Positions 18,470-28,189 of a stretch of DNA of 64,000 nt are shown here, one piece after another (positions within the stretch are counted from its first letter, which is position 1; every line of letters starts with the position of its first letter). The notes below the pieces were generated by a model that did not search any database, was not told the DNA's origin, and was given only the letters and a program-made list of their open reading frames with translations. Source of the DNA: Bacillus sp. cl95 (lineage in GTDB: Bacteria; Bacillota; Bacilli; Bacillales; Cytobacillaceae); NCBI RefSeq assembly GCF_900115925.1, contig NZ_FOYF01000003.1, positions 559,530 through 623,529 on the forward strand, read 5' to 3'. The position numbers and the translations under genes are program-made.

Positions 18470-20020
18470 CTAATTGATTAAACTGCTTTGATTAGTATAT
18501 TTTTCAGGTGCAATTAGAGACGAATCAGAAATCGTTGCTTTTTCATCAAATACTTCCAAAAAAGCATCTACAATGTCAGCATCCCATTGAATTCCCTTTC
18601 CTTCTTGTAATATCTTAATTGCTTTTCCAGGCTCCATTCCCTTTCGGTAAGGCCTGTCAGATGTCATGGCATCAAATGCATCAGCTACCGCAATAATCCT
18701 ACCGAACAAAGGAATATTGTTTCCAGATAAACGATCTGGATAGCCTCTCCCGTCTACTCGTTCATGATGGGAACGAACACCAGGCAATAAACCAATCATC
18801 TTATCTGCTGGTTCAACTTGTTTCAAAATCCTTTCACCAATTACAGGATGAGCCTTTATCTGTTCATACTCTTCGTCAGTCAATTTCCCGTCCTTCAACA
18901 AAACATAATCCGGTACACCTATTTTGCCTATATCATGTAATAGTGCGGAACGATTTAACCGATCTACTTCGGCTTCATTAAGATCAAGTTTTATTCCAAT
19001 TCTTTTAGAATATGTTGCAACCCTCATGGAATGACCAGCGGTATACGGATCTCTTGCATCAAGTGCTGCGGACAATACAGTCAAATAGCTCTCAAGAAGC
19101 TGTCGGTTCTCTTCTTCTCTGTGCTGAATTTCAGATATCATTTTATTAAAGCCCGAAAATAAGTAAGAAAATTCATCTGTATATACATTTGTCTTTAGAT
19201 ATCCATATTTCTGGTTTTCAACATCTTTCATCATTCTGAGAAGATGGGATATAGGTTCTTCAATGTCCTTGGCCATAAAGCGTGATACAAGTACCGCATA
19301 AATAAATGTCACAATCAAGATTAAGCCTGCCCATTTCCAATACAAAAGGCTTTCTTCACCTGTTAAATTTTCAAGTTTCACTTGACCCGCTAGCACAAAG
19401 AGAATGATGGGAAAAATACTAATCAGTAACACAGATGCGCGGAATTTCACTTTTACACGCACCCCGCTGTTTGTCGGCATTGCTATAGAAGGAGCATCAT
19501 CATGTAAAATATCTTTTAGAAAAATTGAGATGGGTTGAATTGCATTTGTAGTCAAATAAAATTCAAACAAGGCGTGCATACTTGCCACTAGTATGCTTGC
19601 AATGAATGCATAGAAAATATAAACAGAGGGCAAAGACAAACTATTATTTTTGATAAAGAAATGCGCCAGAGTCATAGCAGGAACACTTAATCCAAATAAG
19701 TGTGGTAATAGGGTTCTCTTTACCGCCAGGATAGGAAACCGATACAATTGATGTAATGCCAGCTCGTTTGCTTTCTGATCTTGAAATGACGACTTAAAGG
19801 CACTCCTTATAGGTTGCAAGTGTATAAAGAAAACAAATGATTCCAATATGATCATGACACTAAATGAAACAATAATTATAAACAGGAGTATCTTAACATC
19901 TTCTGTTGTCAGTTCAAGAGTAGAGAACATAAAAGAAGCTCCCACTCCGATAACCGCTAAGGAAGATCCAACAAGATAATTAAGTATTAATTTTTTTATA
20001 AAGATATTATAGTGAGTCAT
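18470..20020 (-). CDS. Membrane HD-GYP c-di-GMP phosphodiesterase
   Basis: 516 residues. The N-terminal half holds about six hydrophobic helices, followed by a HAMP linker (about residues 245-300) and an HD-GYP domain (about 305-490). The catalytic motifs are complete: LLHDIGKIGVPD, HPVIGERIL and HHERVDGRGYPD. HD-GYP domains linearise cyclic di-GMP (some act on cGAMP). It senses membrane or extracellular cues, unknown. The ribosome site is weak (GGAAAGG, far upstream). Single gene. Confidence 0.88.
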   Translation of the reverse strand: MTHYNIFIKKLILNYLVGSSLAVIGVGASFMFSTLELTTEDVKILLFIIIVSFSVMIILESFVFFIHLQPIRSAFKSSFQDQKANELALHQLYRFPILAVKRTLLPHLFGLSVPAMTLAHFFIKNNSLSLPSVYIFYAFIASILVASMHALFEFYLTTNAIQPISIFLKDILHDDAPSIAMPTNSGVRVKVKFRASVLLISIFPIILFVLAGQVKLENLTGEESLLYWKWAGLILIVTFIYAVLVSRFMAKDIEEPISHLLRMMKDVENQKYGYLKTNVYTDEFSYLFSGFNKMISEIQHREEENRQLLESYLTVLSAALDARDPYTAGHSMRVATYSKRIGIKLDLNEAEVDRLNRSALLHDIGKIGVPDYVLLKDGKLTDEEYEQIKAHPVIGERILKQVEPADKMIGLLPGVRSHHERVDGRGYPDRLSGNNIPLFGRIIAVADAFDAMTSDRPYRKGMEPGKAIKILQEGKGIQWDADIVDAFLEVFDEKATISDSSLIAPEKYTNQSSLIN

Positions 20021-20315
20021 TATTTAATTTCTAACCTTTCCTAAAACTTCTTCCCAACAAATCAATTAAAACTGTAAATTCCTTACTACTAAATCATTCC
20101 ATTATTTCCGTTCATAATCAATCCTTTTTTTCGAGCAAGAATAATGAGGGCGGTATTCACTGTAAATATGAATGGTATAGAGTACATTCAAAACATACAT
20201 GAATTGATTCATTAACCTATGGGCATACAACCGCATAGAATGATATCAATCATAGATGAAGGATGCCGAGGCTTCGCCCCTTGACGGAAAAAGTAAATGA
20301 AAGGAGGTAAACCTG

Positions 20316-20792
20316 ATGTTCCCTTGGAACTTATTCCCTATAAATAAAGACACAAAAAACATGATGCAACAAATGAAACCTGAAGAAATTCAAAAATATG
20401 TGCAAGGCATGGTTGGCAAGATGTTTCCTCCCAATATGGAAGGAATGCATACGCCTCCCACATTCAAAAATAATTTTTCGGATGCTACTGTTTCACATTC
20501 GCCACCTAATCAAATAATCGAGACAATGGTTTTCGAAACTCACGATTTTGTATTTGTAAGGATTGCAATGAAACAAGAAGACTGGATTAACAAATTAAAG
20601 CTTTACCACACTTCAAACCATGTCATTATAGAAAACATTCCCGAAGACTCAGATCAACACAAAGTTGTCCTTCCAGCCATTGTTAAGAAAAAAGGAGCTA
20701 CCGCAAGATTAAAAGATGGGATGCTGGAAGTTAGAATTCCTAAAAACAATGACCTGCAATTCTCAGAAATCGACGTAACGGAGAATTATTAA
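20316..20792 (+). CDS. Hsp20/alpha-crystallin-like spore protein, GerT-like
   Basis: 158 residues starting MFPWNLFPINKDTKNMMQQM. An N-terminal methionine-rich arm precedes an alpha-crystallin-type beta-sandwich (about 65-150). The motif positions read VFVRIAMKQEDW and KDGMLEVRIPK, the latter the family G-x-L consensus. It resembles GerT/CotP-type spore proteins rather than cytosolic IbpA types; I infer this from the MFPWN start. AAAGGAGGT gives a strong ribosome site. It is followed by a second Hsp20 gene 31 bp on. Confidence 0.75.
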   Translation: MFPWNLFPINKDTKNMMQQMKPEEIQKYVQGMVGKMFPPNMEGMHTPPTFKNNFSDATVSHSPPNQIIETMVFETHDFVFVRIAMKQEDWINKLKLYHTSNHVIIENIPEDSDQHKVVLPAIVKKKGATARLKDGMLEVRIPKNNDLQFSEIDVTENY

Positions 20793-20823
20793 GTAGATAC
20801 GAAGCTAAAATGAGGTTGAAAAA

Positions 20824-21249
20824 ATGAACTTTAAAAACCTTAAATCATGGTTAGATTTAACGCAAGTCTATCAGTCAGACTTATTCTGGAAGCAAGTTAT
20901 TGAAGGCAACGATCAAGTATTAAGCATTCCCAAAAATGAATCTCCTCCAAAATATGATCTATACACTTTCAAAAATTCCCTGGTGATAGAAGCAGAAATA
21001 CCTGGCATGGATAGTGAGGATGTTCAGGTACAACTTAAAGACGGATACTTGATTTTATCAGGAGAATTTAATACCCTATCTCCTCAAAGAACTTATTATG
21101 TTAAGGAAAGATGCAATCAGAAGTTTGAAAAGAAAATTCCACTCCCACATCCCATAAATAATACAGAGATTAAAAAAGAAGCTCGAAACGGGCTCCTTTC
21201 CATTTATCTATCTTTAAAATCTATTGGTGAGGGAAACTTTTTCGAATAA
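20824..21249 (+). CDS. Small heat-shock-like (Hsp20) protein, CotP/CotM-like
   Basis: 141 residues. The alpha-crystallin domain spans about 45-140. It has DLYTFKNSLVIEAEIPGMD, VQVQLKDGYLILSGEF and EARNGLLSIYL, the usual motifs. The site is weak, AGGTTG. It is co-transcribed with the upstream paralogue and shares a terminator. Pairs of Hsp20-like genes in Bacillus occur among coat proteins (CotM, CotP), which suggests a spore-coat or germination role. A cytosolic chaperone role cannot be excluded. Confidence 0.78.
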   Translation: MNFKNLKSWLDLTQVYQSDLFWKQVIEGNDQVLSIPKNESPPKYDLYTFKNSLVIEAEIPGMDSEDVQVQLKDGYLILSGEFNTLSPQRTYYVKERCNQKFEKKIPLPHPINNTEIKKEARNGLLSIYLSLKSIGEGNFFE

Positions 21250-21254
21250 TACAA

Positions 21255-21285
21255 GAGGACCGCTCTTGGGGGCTGTCCTCGTTTT
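21255..21285 (+). terminator. Terminator of the Hsp20 pair
   Basis: GAGGAC/GTCCTC outer stem with inner GC pairs, then GTTTTG. Confidence 0.7.
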
Positions 21286-21292
21286 GTGCTTA

Positions 21293-21565
21293 TTACTTTA
21301 GTTCATCCATTAATAGGTCATGCAACTCAATTAGTTTTAATTTATTCGTCTCAGACAATTGTGAGGACAACACGCGTTTTACTGCATAAAAATATTTCTC
21401 AAAACTATTTTTCCTCACCCTAGGATGTGAATTTTCATCTAACAATTCTCTTTTAATTGCTTCTTTCAAAATTTCTTCACTTTCTTTTTCATCTGCAATT
21501 AAATTTCTATTATTCCATATATGTCTGTATTGATTTAATAAATCATCGAAATTCCAGTTATCCAT
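21293..21565 (-). CDS. Hypothetical protein, 90 aa
   Basis: The ATG at 21565 follows AGGAG with 8-nt spacing; the longer frame to 21661 lacks a site. Helical, charged, no cysteines or membrane segment; begins [17 protein letters not shown]. Not recognised. It is convergent with the Hsp20 pair and divergent from the zinc-ribbon gene. Confidence 0.65.
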   Translation of the reverse strand: MDNWNFDDLLNQYRHIWNNRNLIADEKESEEILKEAIKRELLDENSHPRVRKNSFEKYFYAVKRVLSSQLSETNKLKLIELHDLLMDELK

Positions 21566-21667
21566 GTAAAACTCTCCTATTTTATGTTTTGTATAGTTCA
21601 TTTTTACATAATTTTGAGTGAATATGCAAAAAATACCTTTAATTGCTATGAAAGGAGACATGCATCC

Positions 21668-21910
21668 ATGAACACTCCCTATAAATGCCCTAACTGCAAA
21701 ACGAATAGAAGCAGGTTCAATCTAATCCAACAAGTCTCTCAATCGGTTAAGATGGATCCTCATTCTGGTGAAGTGGTACAACAATATGACCAACAAAGTC
21801 TTGAGCCTTTCCACTTACCCTATAATGGCCCCGAGTTGAAAGTACAGTGTGCTGCATGCGGACTAATTGAAGATGAAAGAACGTTCATTAAGTTTGGAGA
21901 ACAAGCTTGA
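21668..21910 (+). CDS. Small zinc-ribbon protein, 80 aa
   Basis: Begins [18 protein letters not shown]. Two CxxC pairs, CPNC (7-10) and CAAC, 50-odd residues apart, form a probable zinc ribbon. AAAGGAGA precedes the ATG. Comparable Bacillus proteins are often labelled DNA alkylation repair protein without basis. Function unknown. Confidence 0.7.
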   Translation: MNTPYKCPNCKTNRSRFNLIQQVSQSVKMDPHSGEVVQQYDQQSLEPFHLPYNGPELKVQCAACGLIEDERTFIKFGEQA

Positions 21911-21919
21911 TGAATTGAA

Positions 21920-21960
21920 AACTAAAACACCTCAAAGGCACTCTTTGAGGTGTTTTAGTT
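21920..21960. terminator. Strong bidirectional terminator
   Basis: Perfect 18-bp stem AACTAAAACACCTCAAAG and its complement, loop GCACT. The minus-strand gene ends inside the right arm. Confidence 0.92.
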
Positions 21961-22767
21961 CAGCCTATTAACTTGAAGAAATGTATCTGAATCAATTTTC
22001 CAAGAATCTTTATGAGAGAATCTCACCATATTTATTTCAGAATTGACAACCCTTCTTCCAGCTCCTTTTACGTACCATTCAATCTCAATCGGAATTGTCA
22101 TTGATAATTCGTCGCGTAAATCTTCCTCAGGTAAAATAGGCATATTCGAAATCCTTACATTTTCTACCCTTTCCAGAATATCTTCCCATTCTCTTTTTTG
22201 AATAGAAACCGCCGATACAATCTTTTCGTCCTGTTGTTTAAATCCGGTAATAAATGCTGACACAACTTCGTATGGATCCGGTGTTGAAAGATATTGGTCC
22301 AACTGTCCAGCCGCCTTCAAGATCATCAATTTATGTGATAAATCCATAAAGTTCGTACGATGTGTAGTACTACCATAAAAGTGGATGCAAAAATGACCTG
22401 GAAAGTTATTCGGTAATGCTCCTGCTCCGTGTGGCATACCATGCATGGAGGCAGCTAGATTAAATTTCTTATCAAGGATAAGGATGGCACGACGTTTCCA
22501 GCTCCACTTTCCTCCATATATTTCTTTCATGATTTTTGTATCTTTTGATGTCAAAGGCTGGACATCAGCATGATTGCTTCCTGCCCTCCTTTGAACGTGA
22601 AATTGTTTGCCTGTCTCGATATCCTTTACGATAAATTTACTGTATTTAGGGAGCAACTGATTTACTTCCTGCCACTCAAGCATTCGTACTGGTTTAGTCG
22701 TCTTAGCCTCAACTTGATTTAAATTCAAAAGACAAAGTGCAAAAATCGAAAATATCCATTTCTTCAT
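21955..22767 (-). CDS. Secreted protein with Cys/His motif, L,D-transpeptidase-like only in outline
   Basis: About 270 residues from the ATG at 22767 (a TTG at 22788 is also possible; neither has a strong site). The signal peptide MKKWIFSIFALCLLNLNQVEA ends at an AxA-like site. The central region has MHGMPHGAGALPNN followed by FPGHFCIHFYGS, recalling the H...C arrangement of YkuD transpeptidases but without SHGC. The family is not recognised with certainty. It follows the COG0523 GTPase gene by a few bases, so probably the same transcript. Confidence 0.6.
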   Translation of the reverse strand: MKKWIFSIFALCLLNLNQVEAKTTKPVRMLEWQEVNQLLPKYSKFIVKDIETGKQFHVQRRAGSNHADVQPLTSKDTKIMKEIYGGKWSWKRRAILILDKKFNLAASMHGMPHGAGALPNNFPGHFCIHFYGSTTHRTNFMDLSHKLMILKAAGQLDQYLSTPDPYEVVSAFITGFKQQDEKIVSAVSIQKREWEDILERVENVRISNMPILPEEDLRDELSMTIPIEIEWYVKGAGRRVVNSEINMVRFSHKDSWKIDSDTFLQVNRLN

Positions 22768-22791
22768 TAGGTTATCACTCAGTTTCAAGAT

Positions 22792-23733
22792 TTATTGGTT
22801 AGTGCCTCTGTCGACTGTTCTTTCCAGCGATTTGAGGCTAGAACTTATTTCGTTCCAATCTATATTCTCCCCAATAAAAACAAGATTAAGCGGTAAATTC
22901 ATATCTTCCTTCATATACAAGGGCATTCCATAGGAAAATTGAAATAAGTAAGGAAGTGAAGAATGATTAAATTTTACATAGCCTTTGATTCGATAAATGG
23001 AGTCAGGCAAACCTCTCAAAAAGTCTTCAAAGTCAGTTTGACTTATCGCTGACTTAAACTGGTATACGAAGGTACTTAGAGTTGTTGTCTCCTTCTTTTT
23101 TGGGCGTTCGATTGTTTGTTGATCGAATGACTGCTCATTTTTAAGAAGTTTTATGGAAACACTTGAAAAGGTTGTCAATACACACTTTGCATTTGGGTTT
23201 ATGGATTGAATTTCATAAGATATTTTTGCTTGTTCTGAATCACTCAATTCATCCATTTTATTTACAATGACCAAAGAAGCGCTTCTCGTTTGTTCAAGGA
23301 CAAGCTGTTGTAGTTGAGGGGAAAGACTTTTCCTTTGAAGCCATCTTTGACCATCAATCGTCGTAATGATACCCTTCACATTCAGTTTCTCTGCAAAAAG
23401 TGGAGATAAAACTGCATCAAGCACCTCAACTGGGTGTGCAGCGCCAGTAGTTTCTATGTAGATGACCTCTGGTTTAGCATCCATTAGCAAACCTTGTATT
23501 TGCGCTTCTACTTGTCCCTGAATCGTACAGCAAATACATCCACCCAATAACTCCTTTAACGCTACATCTTCTTCAATCGCGTTTGAATCAATTGATACTT
23601 TACCTAATTCATTCATCATTACGGCTACTTTCCTGCTGGCATTTCGTTCAGCCTCAAGCAATCGCTTTAGTAAGGTTGTTTTTCCGCTTCCTAAAAATCC
23701 AGATAATATATATACTTCCGTTTTCATACTCAT
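22792..23733 (-). CDS. COG0523 (CobW/YjiA) GTPase, metal chaperone
   Basis: 313 residues. Walker A is GFLGSGKTTLLKRLL (about 13-27), the metal-binding triad is GCICC (about 65-69), and the NKMD specificity motif is at about 157-160. The CobW C-terminal domain covers about 220-300. COG0523 proteins deliver zinc or other metals with GTP hydrolysis. Which metal is not evident: I saw no Zur-type box upstream, since the gene follows a small ORF by 14 bp. Operon of three with the hypothetical 126-aa gene and the secreted protein. Confidence 0.9.
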   Translation of the reverse strand: MSMKTEVYILSGFLGSGKTTLLKRLLEAERNASRKVAVMMNELGKVSIDSNAIEEDVALKELLGGCICCTIQGQVEAQIQGLLMDAKPEVIYIETTGAAHPVEVLDAVLSPLFAEKLNVKGIITTIDGQRWLQRKSLSPQLQQLVLEQTRSASLVIVNKMDELSDSEQAKISYEIQSINPNAKCVLTTFSSVSIKLLKNEQSFDQQTIERPKKKETTTLSTFVYQFKSAISQTDFEDFLRGLPDSIYRIKGYVKFNHSSLPYLFQFSYGMPLYMKEDMNLPLNLVFIGENIDWNEISSSLKSLERTVDRGTNQ

Positions 23734-23747
23734 TTCCTTTCAACTCG

Positions 23748-24128
23748 TTATAATCCTTCTATCATTTCTAAAACAATTGCCTCCATATCCCCTTGAATTT
23801 CTTCCAACGATCGATTAGTTAGATAACCAATTTTCTCAAACCATTCACTTTTACATTTCCATATTGGCAAGTAACCATTAGGATAATATTCCCCCTCATT
23901 TTCAATTCCTATCTCCAAATAAGATTCATAAAATTCATCAAAAACGTGTTGTTGAGAAGCAAATCCACCTTTTTTCCCTCGAACAACTTCTATGATCAAC
24001 TTTTGGTTTTTTTCTATAAAAGCAGTTGAATACTTATGACTAATTTGGTCGGCTACTTTTTCACATTTGTCTTCCATTACGACAATCTCTTTATACAATT
24101 GATGATCCAAACAAGTATGTTGTTTCAA
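23748..24128 (-). CDS. Hypothetical protein, first gene of COG0523 operon
   Basis: 126 residues, not recognised. Begins MKQHTCLDHQLYKEIV; the N-terminal CLDH and a later WKCKSEW provide two cysteines and a histidine. Acidic C-terminus. It lies 14 bp before the COG0523 gene, so the two are probably co-expressed; a metal link is only suggested by that neighbour. Confidence 0.65.
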   Translation of the reverse strand: MKQHTCLDHQLYKEIVVMEDKCEKVADQISHKYSTAFIEKNQKLIIEVVRGKKGGFASQQHVFDEFYESYLEIGIENEGEYYPNGYLPIWKCKSEWFEKIGYLTNRSLEEIQGDMEAIVLEMIEGL

Positions 24129-24270
24129 AATCTCACCTCATTAGTAACCAAAGGTTCCGCTCAATGACTAGAAAGGCTATATTTATCGAGTCATCCTAAA
24201 AACACATTTTATAGGATTTTGCAATTGTCTTCAAATAATATGTAAAGCTTTTGTTTTAAGGACGAAAAAA

Positions 24271-24302
24271 GTCCGGACATTCATCTGATGAATGGTCCGG
24301 AC
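24271..24302 (-). terminator. Terminator of ctpA
   Basis: GTCCGGACATTCAT and its complement with one bulged base, then a T-run on the minus strand. Confidence 0.88.
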
Positions 24303-24309
24303 CCAATCT

Positions 24310-25812
24310 TTATTTAAGCATTTCCTTCATTACGTCCACAGCTTTTTTCAACTGCGTATCATTTTCTTTAATTTTCACTCTAATCAAGTCCATTAATTTG
24401 AGTGTAGAATCACCTTTAAGGATACCGTTTGCTTCTATATTTTGAGACTTTTGGAATGCCATCACAGCATCTTTAGTTTTTTCATCAAAGAAACCATCCT
24501 CACGGCCAGGATCAAATCCTACAACCTTAAGCATCTGTTGAGCCATTTTGACTTCATTTGACGAACTAGCTAATTTCAACTCTAACTCGGGATTAATCAG
24601 TGAAAAATTAGCATACGAAGGCAACGCTACTTCGTAATCAGGCTTGATCCCCTTTTTGTGAATCCAATTCCCCTCAGGTGTAAGCCATTTTGCAGTCGTA
24701 TACTTAATGTTTGAGCCATCAGGAAAGTCTTGAGCAGTTTGAACAGTACCTTTACCGAAGGACTTTTCACCGACAAGTTTGACTCCTGCAGATTCTTTCA
24801 CAGCGGCTGCAAGAATCTCGGATGCACTTGCACTTCCTTTATCTATTATGACGACTAAAGGGAATTCGGGGTTTCCTGCATTATTTGAAGGATACTCTTT
24901 AATATTTCCAGCTTTGTCTTGTACCTTTAGTACTACTTTACCCTTTGGTACAAACATGCTTGATATATTGACAGCTTGGTCAAGTAAGCCTCCAGGATTT
25001 TGCCTTAAATCCAATACAAGCCCTTTCATTCCTTGCTTTTGCAAGTCATTAAGAACTTTCACAAGCTCTTCAGAAGTATTACTTGAAAAAGTAGTAATCT
25101 GGACTTTTCCGATACCATCTCCAATCATTTCCCCATATACGGTTTCAATTGGAATTGTATCACGGATAATTGGAACCTTAAGAATTCCTTCTGTGCCAGT
25201 ACGTTGAATAGATAGTTCAACCTTAGTTCCTTTTTTTCCTCTTATCAGCATGACTGCTTCAGTCGAACTCATACCCTGTAGACTTTTCCCGTCTACAGAA
25301 ATAACCATGTCATTTGGTTTAAGTCCTGCTTTTTCAGCAGGAGAGCCTTTTAATGGGGAAACGATTACGATATGCCCATCTTTTTCTTGGATTTCTGCCC
25401 CAATTCCTTCAAAAGAAGATGAAATACTCTGATGAAATCCTTCTGCTTCTTTATCAGTCATATAATCAGAGTATGGATCATCCAATGCTTCAATCATGCC
25501 ATTAATGGCACCATTGACTAATTTTTCTTGATCCAATTTTTCAAAGTAGCCCTTATTTAAAGTATCGTAAGCAGAATAGAGTTTGGTGAATTCCGCCCTT
25601 TCTAAGTTAGCTGACATCTGGGCCATTGGTTTATCATTACCAAATGTAAGTGCAAACGCAGTTATTCCAGCAGATACCATAACGACAAAAAATAAAAGCA
25701 TGATAAAGTGAAATCTTTTCATTCTTACTGTGCCATTCGTTTTCTTTGGCACCATTTCCATTTCTTTTTCTCGATCAACCTTTTCTTCTTCCAAGCACTT
25801 CACCACTTTCAT
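24310..25812 (-). CDS. ctpA: C-terminal processing protease (S41, CtpA/CtpB)
   Basis: 500 residues. A transmembrane anchor (about 33-54) is followed by a PDZ domain (about 115-190) and an S41 serine protease domain. The catalytic serine is in KGSASASEILA and the lysine in GEKSFGKGTVQ. A peptidoglycan-binding domain (about 415-475, VGFDPGREDGFFDEKT) ends the protein. It cleaves substrates outside the membrane. Its position before yodJ and deoD matches B. subtilis ctpA; ctpB of the SpoIVFB pathway is the alternative. The start is uncertain by up to about 20 residues. Confidence 0.93.
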   Translation of the reverse strand: MKVVKCLEEEKVDREKEMEMVPKKTNGTVRMKRFHFIMLLFFVVMVSAGITAFALTFGNDKPMAQMSANLERAEFTKLYSAYDTLNKGYFEKLDQEKLVNGAINGMIEALDDPYSDYMTDKEAEGFHQSISSSFEGIGAEIQEKDGHIVIVSPLKGSPAEKAGLKPNDMVISVDGKSLQGMSSTEAVMLIRGKKGTKVELSIQRTGTEGILKVPIIRDTIPIETVYGEMIGDGIGKVQITTFSSNTSEELVKVLNDLQKQGMKGLVLDLRQNPGGLLDQAVNISSMFVPKGKVVLKVQDKAGNIKEYPSNNAGNPEFPLVVIIDKGSASASEILAAAVKESAGVKLVGEKSFGKGTVQTAQDFPDGSNIKYTTAKWLTPEGNWIHKKGIKPDYEVALPSYANFSLINPELELKLASSSNEVKMAQQMLKVVGFDPGREDGFFDEKTKDAVMAFQKSQNIEANGILKGDSTLKLMDLIRVKIKENDTQLKKAVDVMKEMLK

Positions 25813-25941
25813 AAGCCGACAATGTAATGGATTTGTTTAACTCTTACTGTTTAGAATAACATCTTTTAATTGAAAATAACAAAAAAAAGTTCGCATTCTC
25901 ATGTATACAGCACCAAATTAGAAATTTGTGCATAAAAGGTG

Positions 25942-26796
25942 CTAGATTTTCTTCACTTCATTAAAATATTCCTCTAAAGTCCATTTCTTTTTGTAGATGA
26001 TTTCAGCAGCTGTTTTTCCTACATAGCGAAAATGCCATGGTTCATATTGATAACCCGTAATTCCTTCTTTCCCTTTTGGGTATCTCAGAATATAACCAAA
26101 TTTATGAGCATTCTCCGCCAACCATTTCCCTTCTTTTGTTACCCCGAACTCTTCAGTCAAATCCAGATTCGTGCTCTTACTAGAGATGTCCATAGAAAGA
26201 CCTGTTTGATGTTCACTTTGACCAGGGATTGCAACAGCGAGTGCAGCTTGTTCTAAGCCGACTTTATCGATTTCAGCTTGGAAAATAGTTTGTTGGCGAT
26301 CGTATGAACGATAGCCCGAAACAGCTATCAGTTCCACACCGACTTGCTTTCCTGCTAAAAACATTGATTCTAAAGCCCTCGCAGCTTCTTGTCTGACGAA
26401 ACTTTTCTCTAATTTTTCATCTCCAAATGAAAATAATACATTTGGTCTTACCAAATCATTTGGTATATAATCTGCTGGCAAATAACCCGCTTGTTTATTA
26501 ACTAATGCCAAGATATTATCTGGGTTTTGAATAATGTTTTTTCCATTTACTTCTTTTAACTCATTAAAGAAGAAGGATTCCAACGTTAGGACGTTCTGTT
26601 CTTCGCTCGGTGTTATTGGCTGACTCTCAGGTGTATCATTTTGATTTGCTTCACTTTCTTTAACAGATTCCGACTGCTGTTCTTGACCATTCTTTTCTTG
26701 ATCATTCAGGAACGGAACCTTTTTCTTAATATTTTCGATTTGACTACATCCATTTAAAATCATCATACTAACGATGATTATGGCTATTTTTTTCAT
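25942..26796 (-). CDS. yodJ: D-alanyl-D-alanine carboxypeptidase lipoprotein (VanY/YodJ)
   Basis: 284 residues. A lipoprotein signal ends in ILNGC (Cys16). After a Glu/Gln/Ser linker comes the VanY peptidase domain (about 110-280) with SGYRSYDRQQ, the zinc motif SEHQTGLSMDIS and EPWHFRYVG. It removes terminal D-Ala from peptidoglycan stems at the outer membrane face. Gene order with ctpA and deoD is as in B. subtilis. Confidence 0.93.
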   Translation of the reverse strand: MKKIAIIIVSMMILNGCSQIENIKKKVPFLNDQEKNGQEQQSESVKESEANQNDTPESQPITPSEEQNVLTLESFFFNELKEVNGKNIIQNPDNILALVNKQAGYLPADYIPNDLVRPNVLFSFGDEKLEKSFVRQEAARALESMFLAGKQVGVELIAVSGYRSYDRQQTIFQAEIDKVGLEQAALAVAIPGQSEHQTGLSMDISSKSTNLDLTEEFGVTKEGKWLAENAHKFGYILRYPKGKEGITGYQYEPWHFRYVGKTAAEIIYKKKWTLEEYFNEVKKI

Positions 26797-26997
26797 ATTA
26801 TCCCCAACCTTAATGCTTCATTTATTTCTTTATAATTTCACATTATACCTTTTGATTGATTCTTGTGCCATTCAACTATAGTCGTGAATTTCAAATAATA
26901 AAGGAATTACAATTCCATTGCTGATATTCATTTGAATTCATTCCCATTTCACGGATTAATTGCTATTTTTTTCATAAAACAATTTTCTTTTAAAATG

Positions 26998-27033
26998 CTC
27001 TGTTAAATTTGCGTGTTGATTTCCGCGCCATAG
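26998..27033. repeat. Relic of the CTGTTGATTTCCGC repeat
   Basis: GCTCTGTTAAATTTGCGTG, then TTGATTTCCGCGCC and AGCC, matching the ends of the longer element at 55487. Probably an internally deleted copy. Confidence 0.45.
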
Positions 27034-27047
27034 CCTAAATAAAAAGA

Positions 27048-27064
27048 ACTCGCCATAGGCGAGT
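27048..27064 (-). terminator. Terminator of deoD
   Basis: ACTCGCC/GGCGAGT stem with ATA loop and a minus-strand T-run. Confidence 0.8.
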
Positions 27065-27070
27065 CCATTT

Positions 27071-27775
27071 TTATTCCTTAATGGCAGCTTCTAACGCTAC
27101 TTCAATCATGTCGTTGAAAGTAAGCTGTCTTTCTTCTGAAGTAGTCTCTTCACCAGTTAGGATGTGATCACTTACTGTTAGGACTGATAATGCATTTCTA
27201 CCGTATTTTGCAGCAAGTGTGTAAAGTGCCGTTGTTTCCATTTCAATAGCTAAAATTTGATATTTAGCCCATTTTTCATGTTCCGCGTGATCGTTATAGA
27301 ATGTGTCAGCAGTGAAAATGTTCCCTACTTTTAAGCTTAAGCCCTTTTCAATACCTGCATCATAAGCTTTACGTAATAAATCAAAGTTTGCAGCCGGAGC
27401 ATAATCAACATTTCCGAAAATAACTCTATTCATTTGAGAATCTGTTGAAGAAGTCATAGCCAAGATTACATCACGGACTTTTACGTCTTTTTGAATAGCT
27501 CCACATGTACCAACACGGATTAGGTTTTGAACATTGTAGCTTTGCATCAATTCATTGATATAAATTGAAATGGATGGAACACCCATTCCAGTCCCTTGAA
27601 CTGAGATTCTTTTCCCTTTATATGTTCCAGTGTATCCGAACATATTTCTAACTTCGTTGTAACATTTTGCATCTTCAAGAAACGTTTCTGCAATATATTT
27701 TGCTCGTAAAGGGTCTCCTGGAAGCAGGACCGTTTCCGCAATTTCATTTTCTTTTGCACCAATATGTATGCTCAT
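27071..27775 (-). CDS. deoD: Purine nucleoside phosphorylase, DeoD type
   Basis: 234 residues from the ATG at 27775, which follows GGAGG by 7 nt; this equals the usual length. It begins [22 protein letters not shown] and contains [12 protein letters not shown], the phosphate/ribose site, and [11 protein letters not shown]. It reversibly phosphorolyses purine (deoxy)nucleosides in the cytoplasm as a hexamer. Its own ribosome site and terminator suggest single-gene expression. Confidence 0.96.
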   Translation of the reverse strand: MSIHIGAKENEIAETVLLPGDPLRAKYIAETFLEDAKCYNEVRNMFGYTGTYKGKRISVQGTGMGVPSISIYINELMQSYNVQNLIRVGTCGAIQKDVKVRDVILAMTSSTDSQMNRVIFGNVDYAPAANFDLLRKAYDAGIEKGLSLKVGNIFTADTFYNDHAEHEKWAKYQILAIEMETTALYTLAAKYGRNALSVLTVSDHILTGEETTSEERQLTFNDMIEVALEAAIKE

Positions 27776-27983
27776 TTTGAATCCTCCAATCATTTATGAA
27801 GCGTGTTATAAAATGCTCCATCTCCTACACTATATCATAACCATTACCTTCAAAAAAACACTTCTACAAAAATGACATTGTTTTTTCACTTTTGGGTATT
27901 CTAGTCTTAGCCCCACCAAATTAATATTCCTTTTGGTGGAAACGGCTGCTTGAGACTTCACTAAAGTAATTGGAGGTTTTCTC

Positions 27984-28136
27984 ATGGGTAAAAAACATCG
28001 AAACAGAACGAATTCACCAAAGAAAAATAATCATATACCTGCTGACCAAATTATTGCTGAACACAATGCTCACGCAAAAGAGAATTCAGGTGCCAATAGG
28101 AAAAACGGCCCTGGTCATAATAATGAATTGAGCTAA
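27984..28136 (+). CDS. Small basic protein, 50 aa, possible spore protein
   Basis: Begins MGKKHRNRTNSPKKNNHIPA and ends NGPGHNNELS. A strong ribosome site, TGGAGG, lies 7 nt before the ATG. It is rich in Lys, Asn and His without hydrophobic segments, like minor small acid-soluble spore proteins, but I cannot assign a family. It stands between deoD (divergent) and spo0M (convergent). Confidence 0.65.
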   Translation: MGKKHRNRTNSPKKNNHIPADQIIAEHNAHAKENSGANRKNGPGHNNELS

Positions 28137-28158
28137 TGACTTTCATAAACCATAAAAA

Positions 28159-28184
28159 AGGTGGAGTTTTTTCAACTCCACCTT
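28159..28184. terminator. Terminator between small ORF and spo0M
   Basis: AAGGTGGAGTT/AACTCCACCTT stem; six T on the minus-strand side, so mainly for spo0M. Confidence 0.8.
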
Positions 28185-28189
28185 ACCCA

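Noticed and set aside
20220..20290. Sigma-K promoter before the Hsp20 pair (CATAGAATG)
   Set aside because: The -10 ends TG instead of TA and the AC at -35 is too weak a match to claim.
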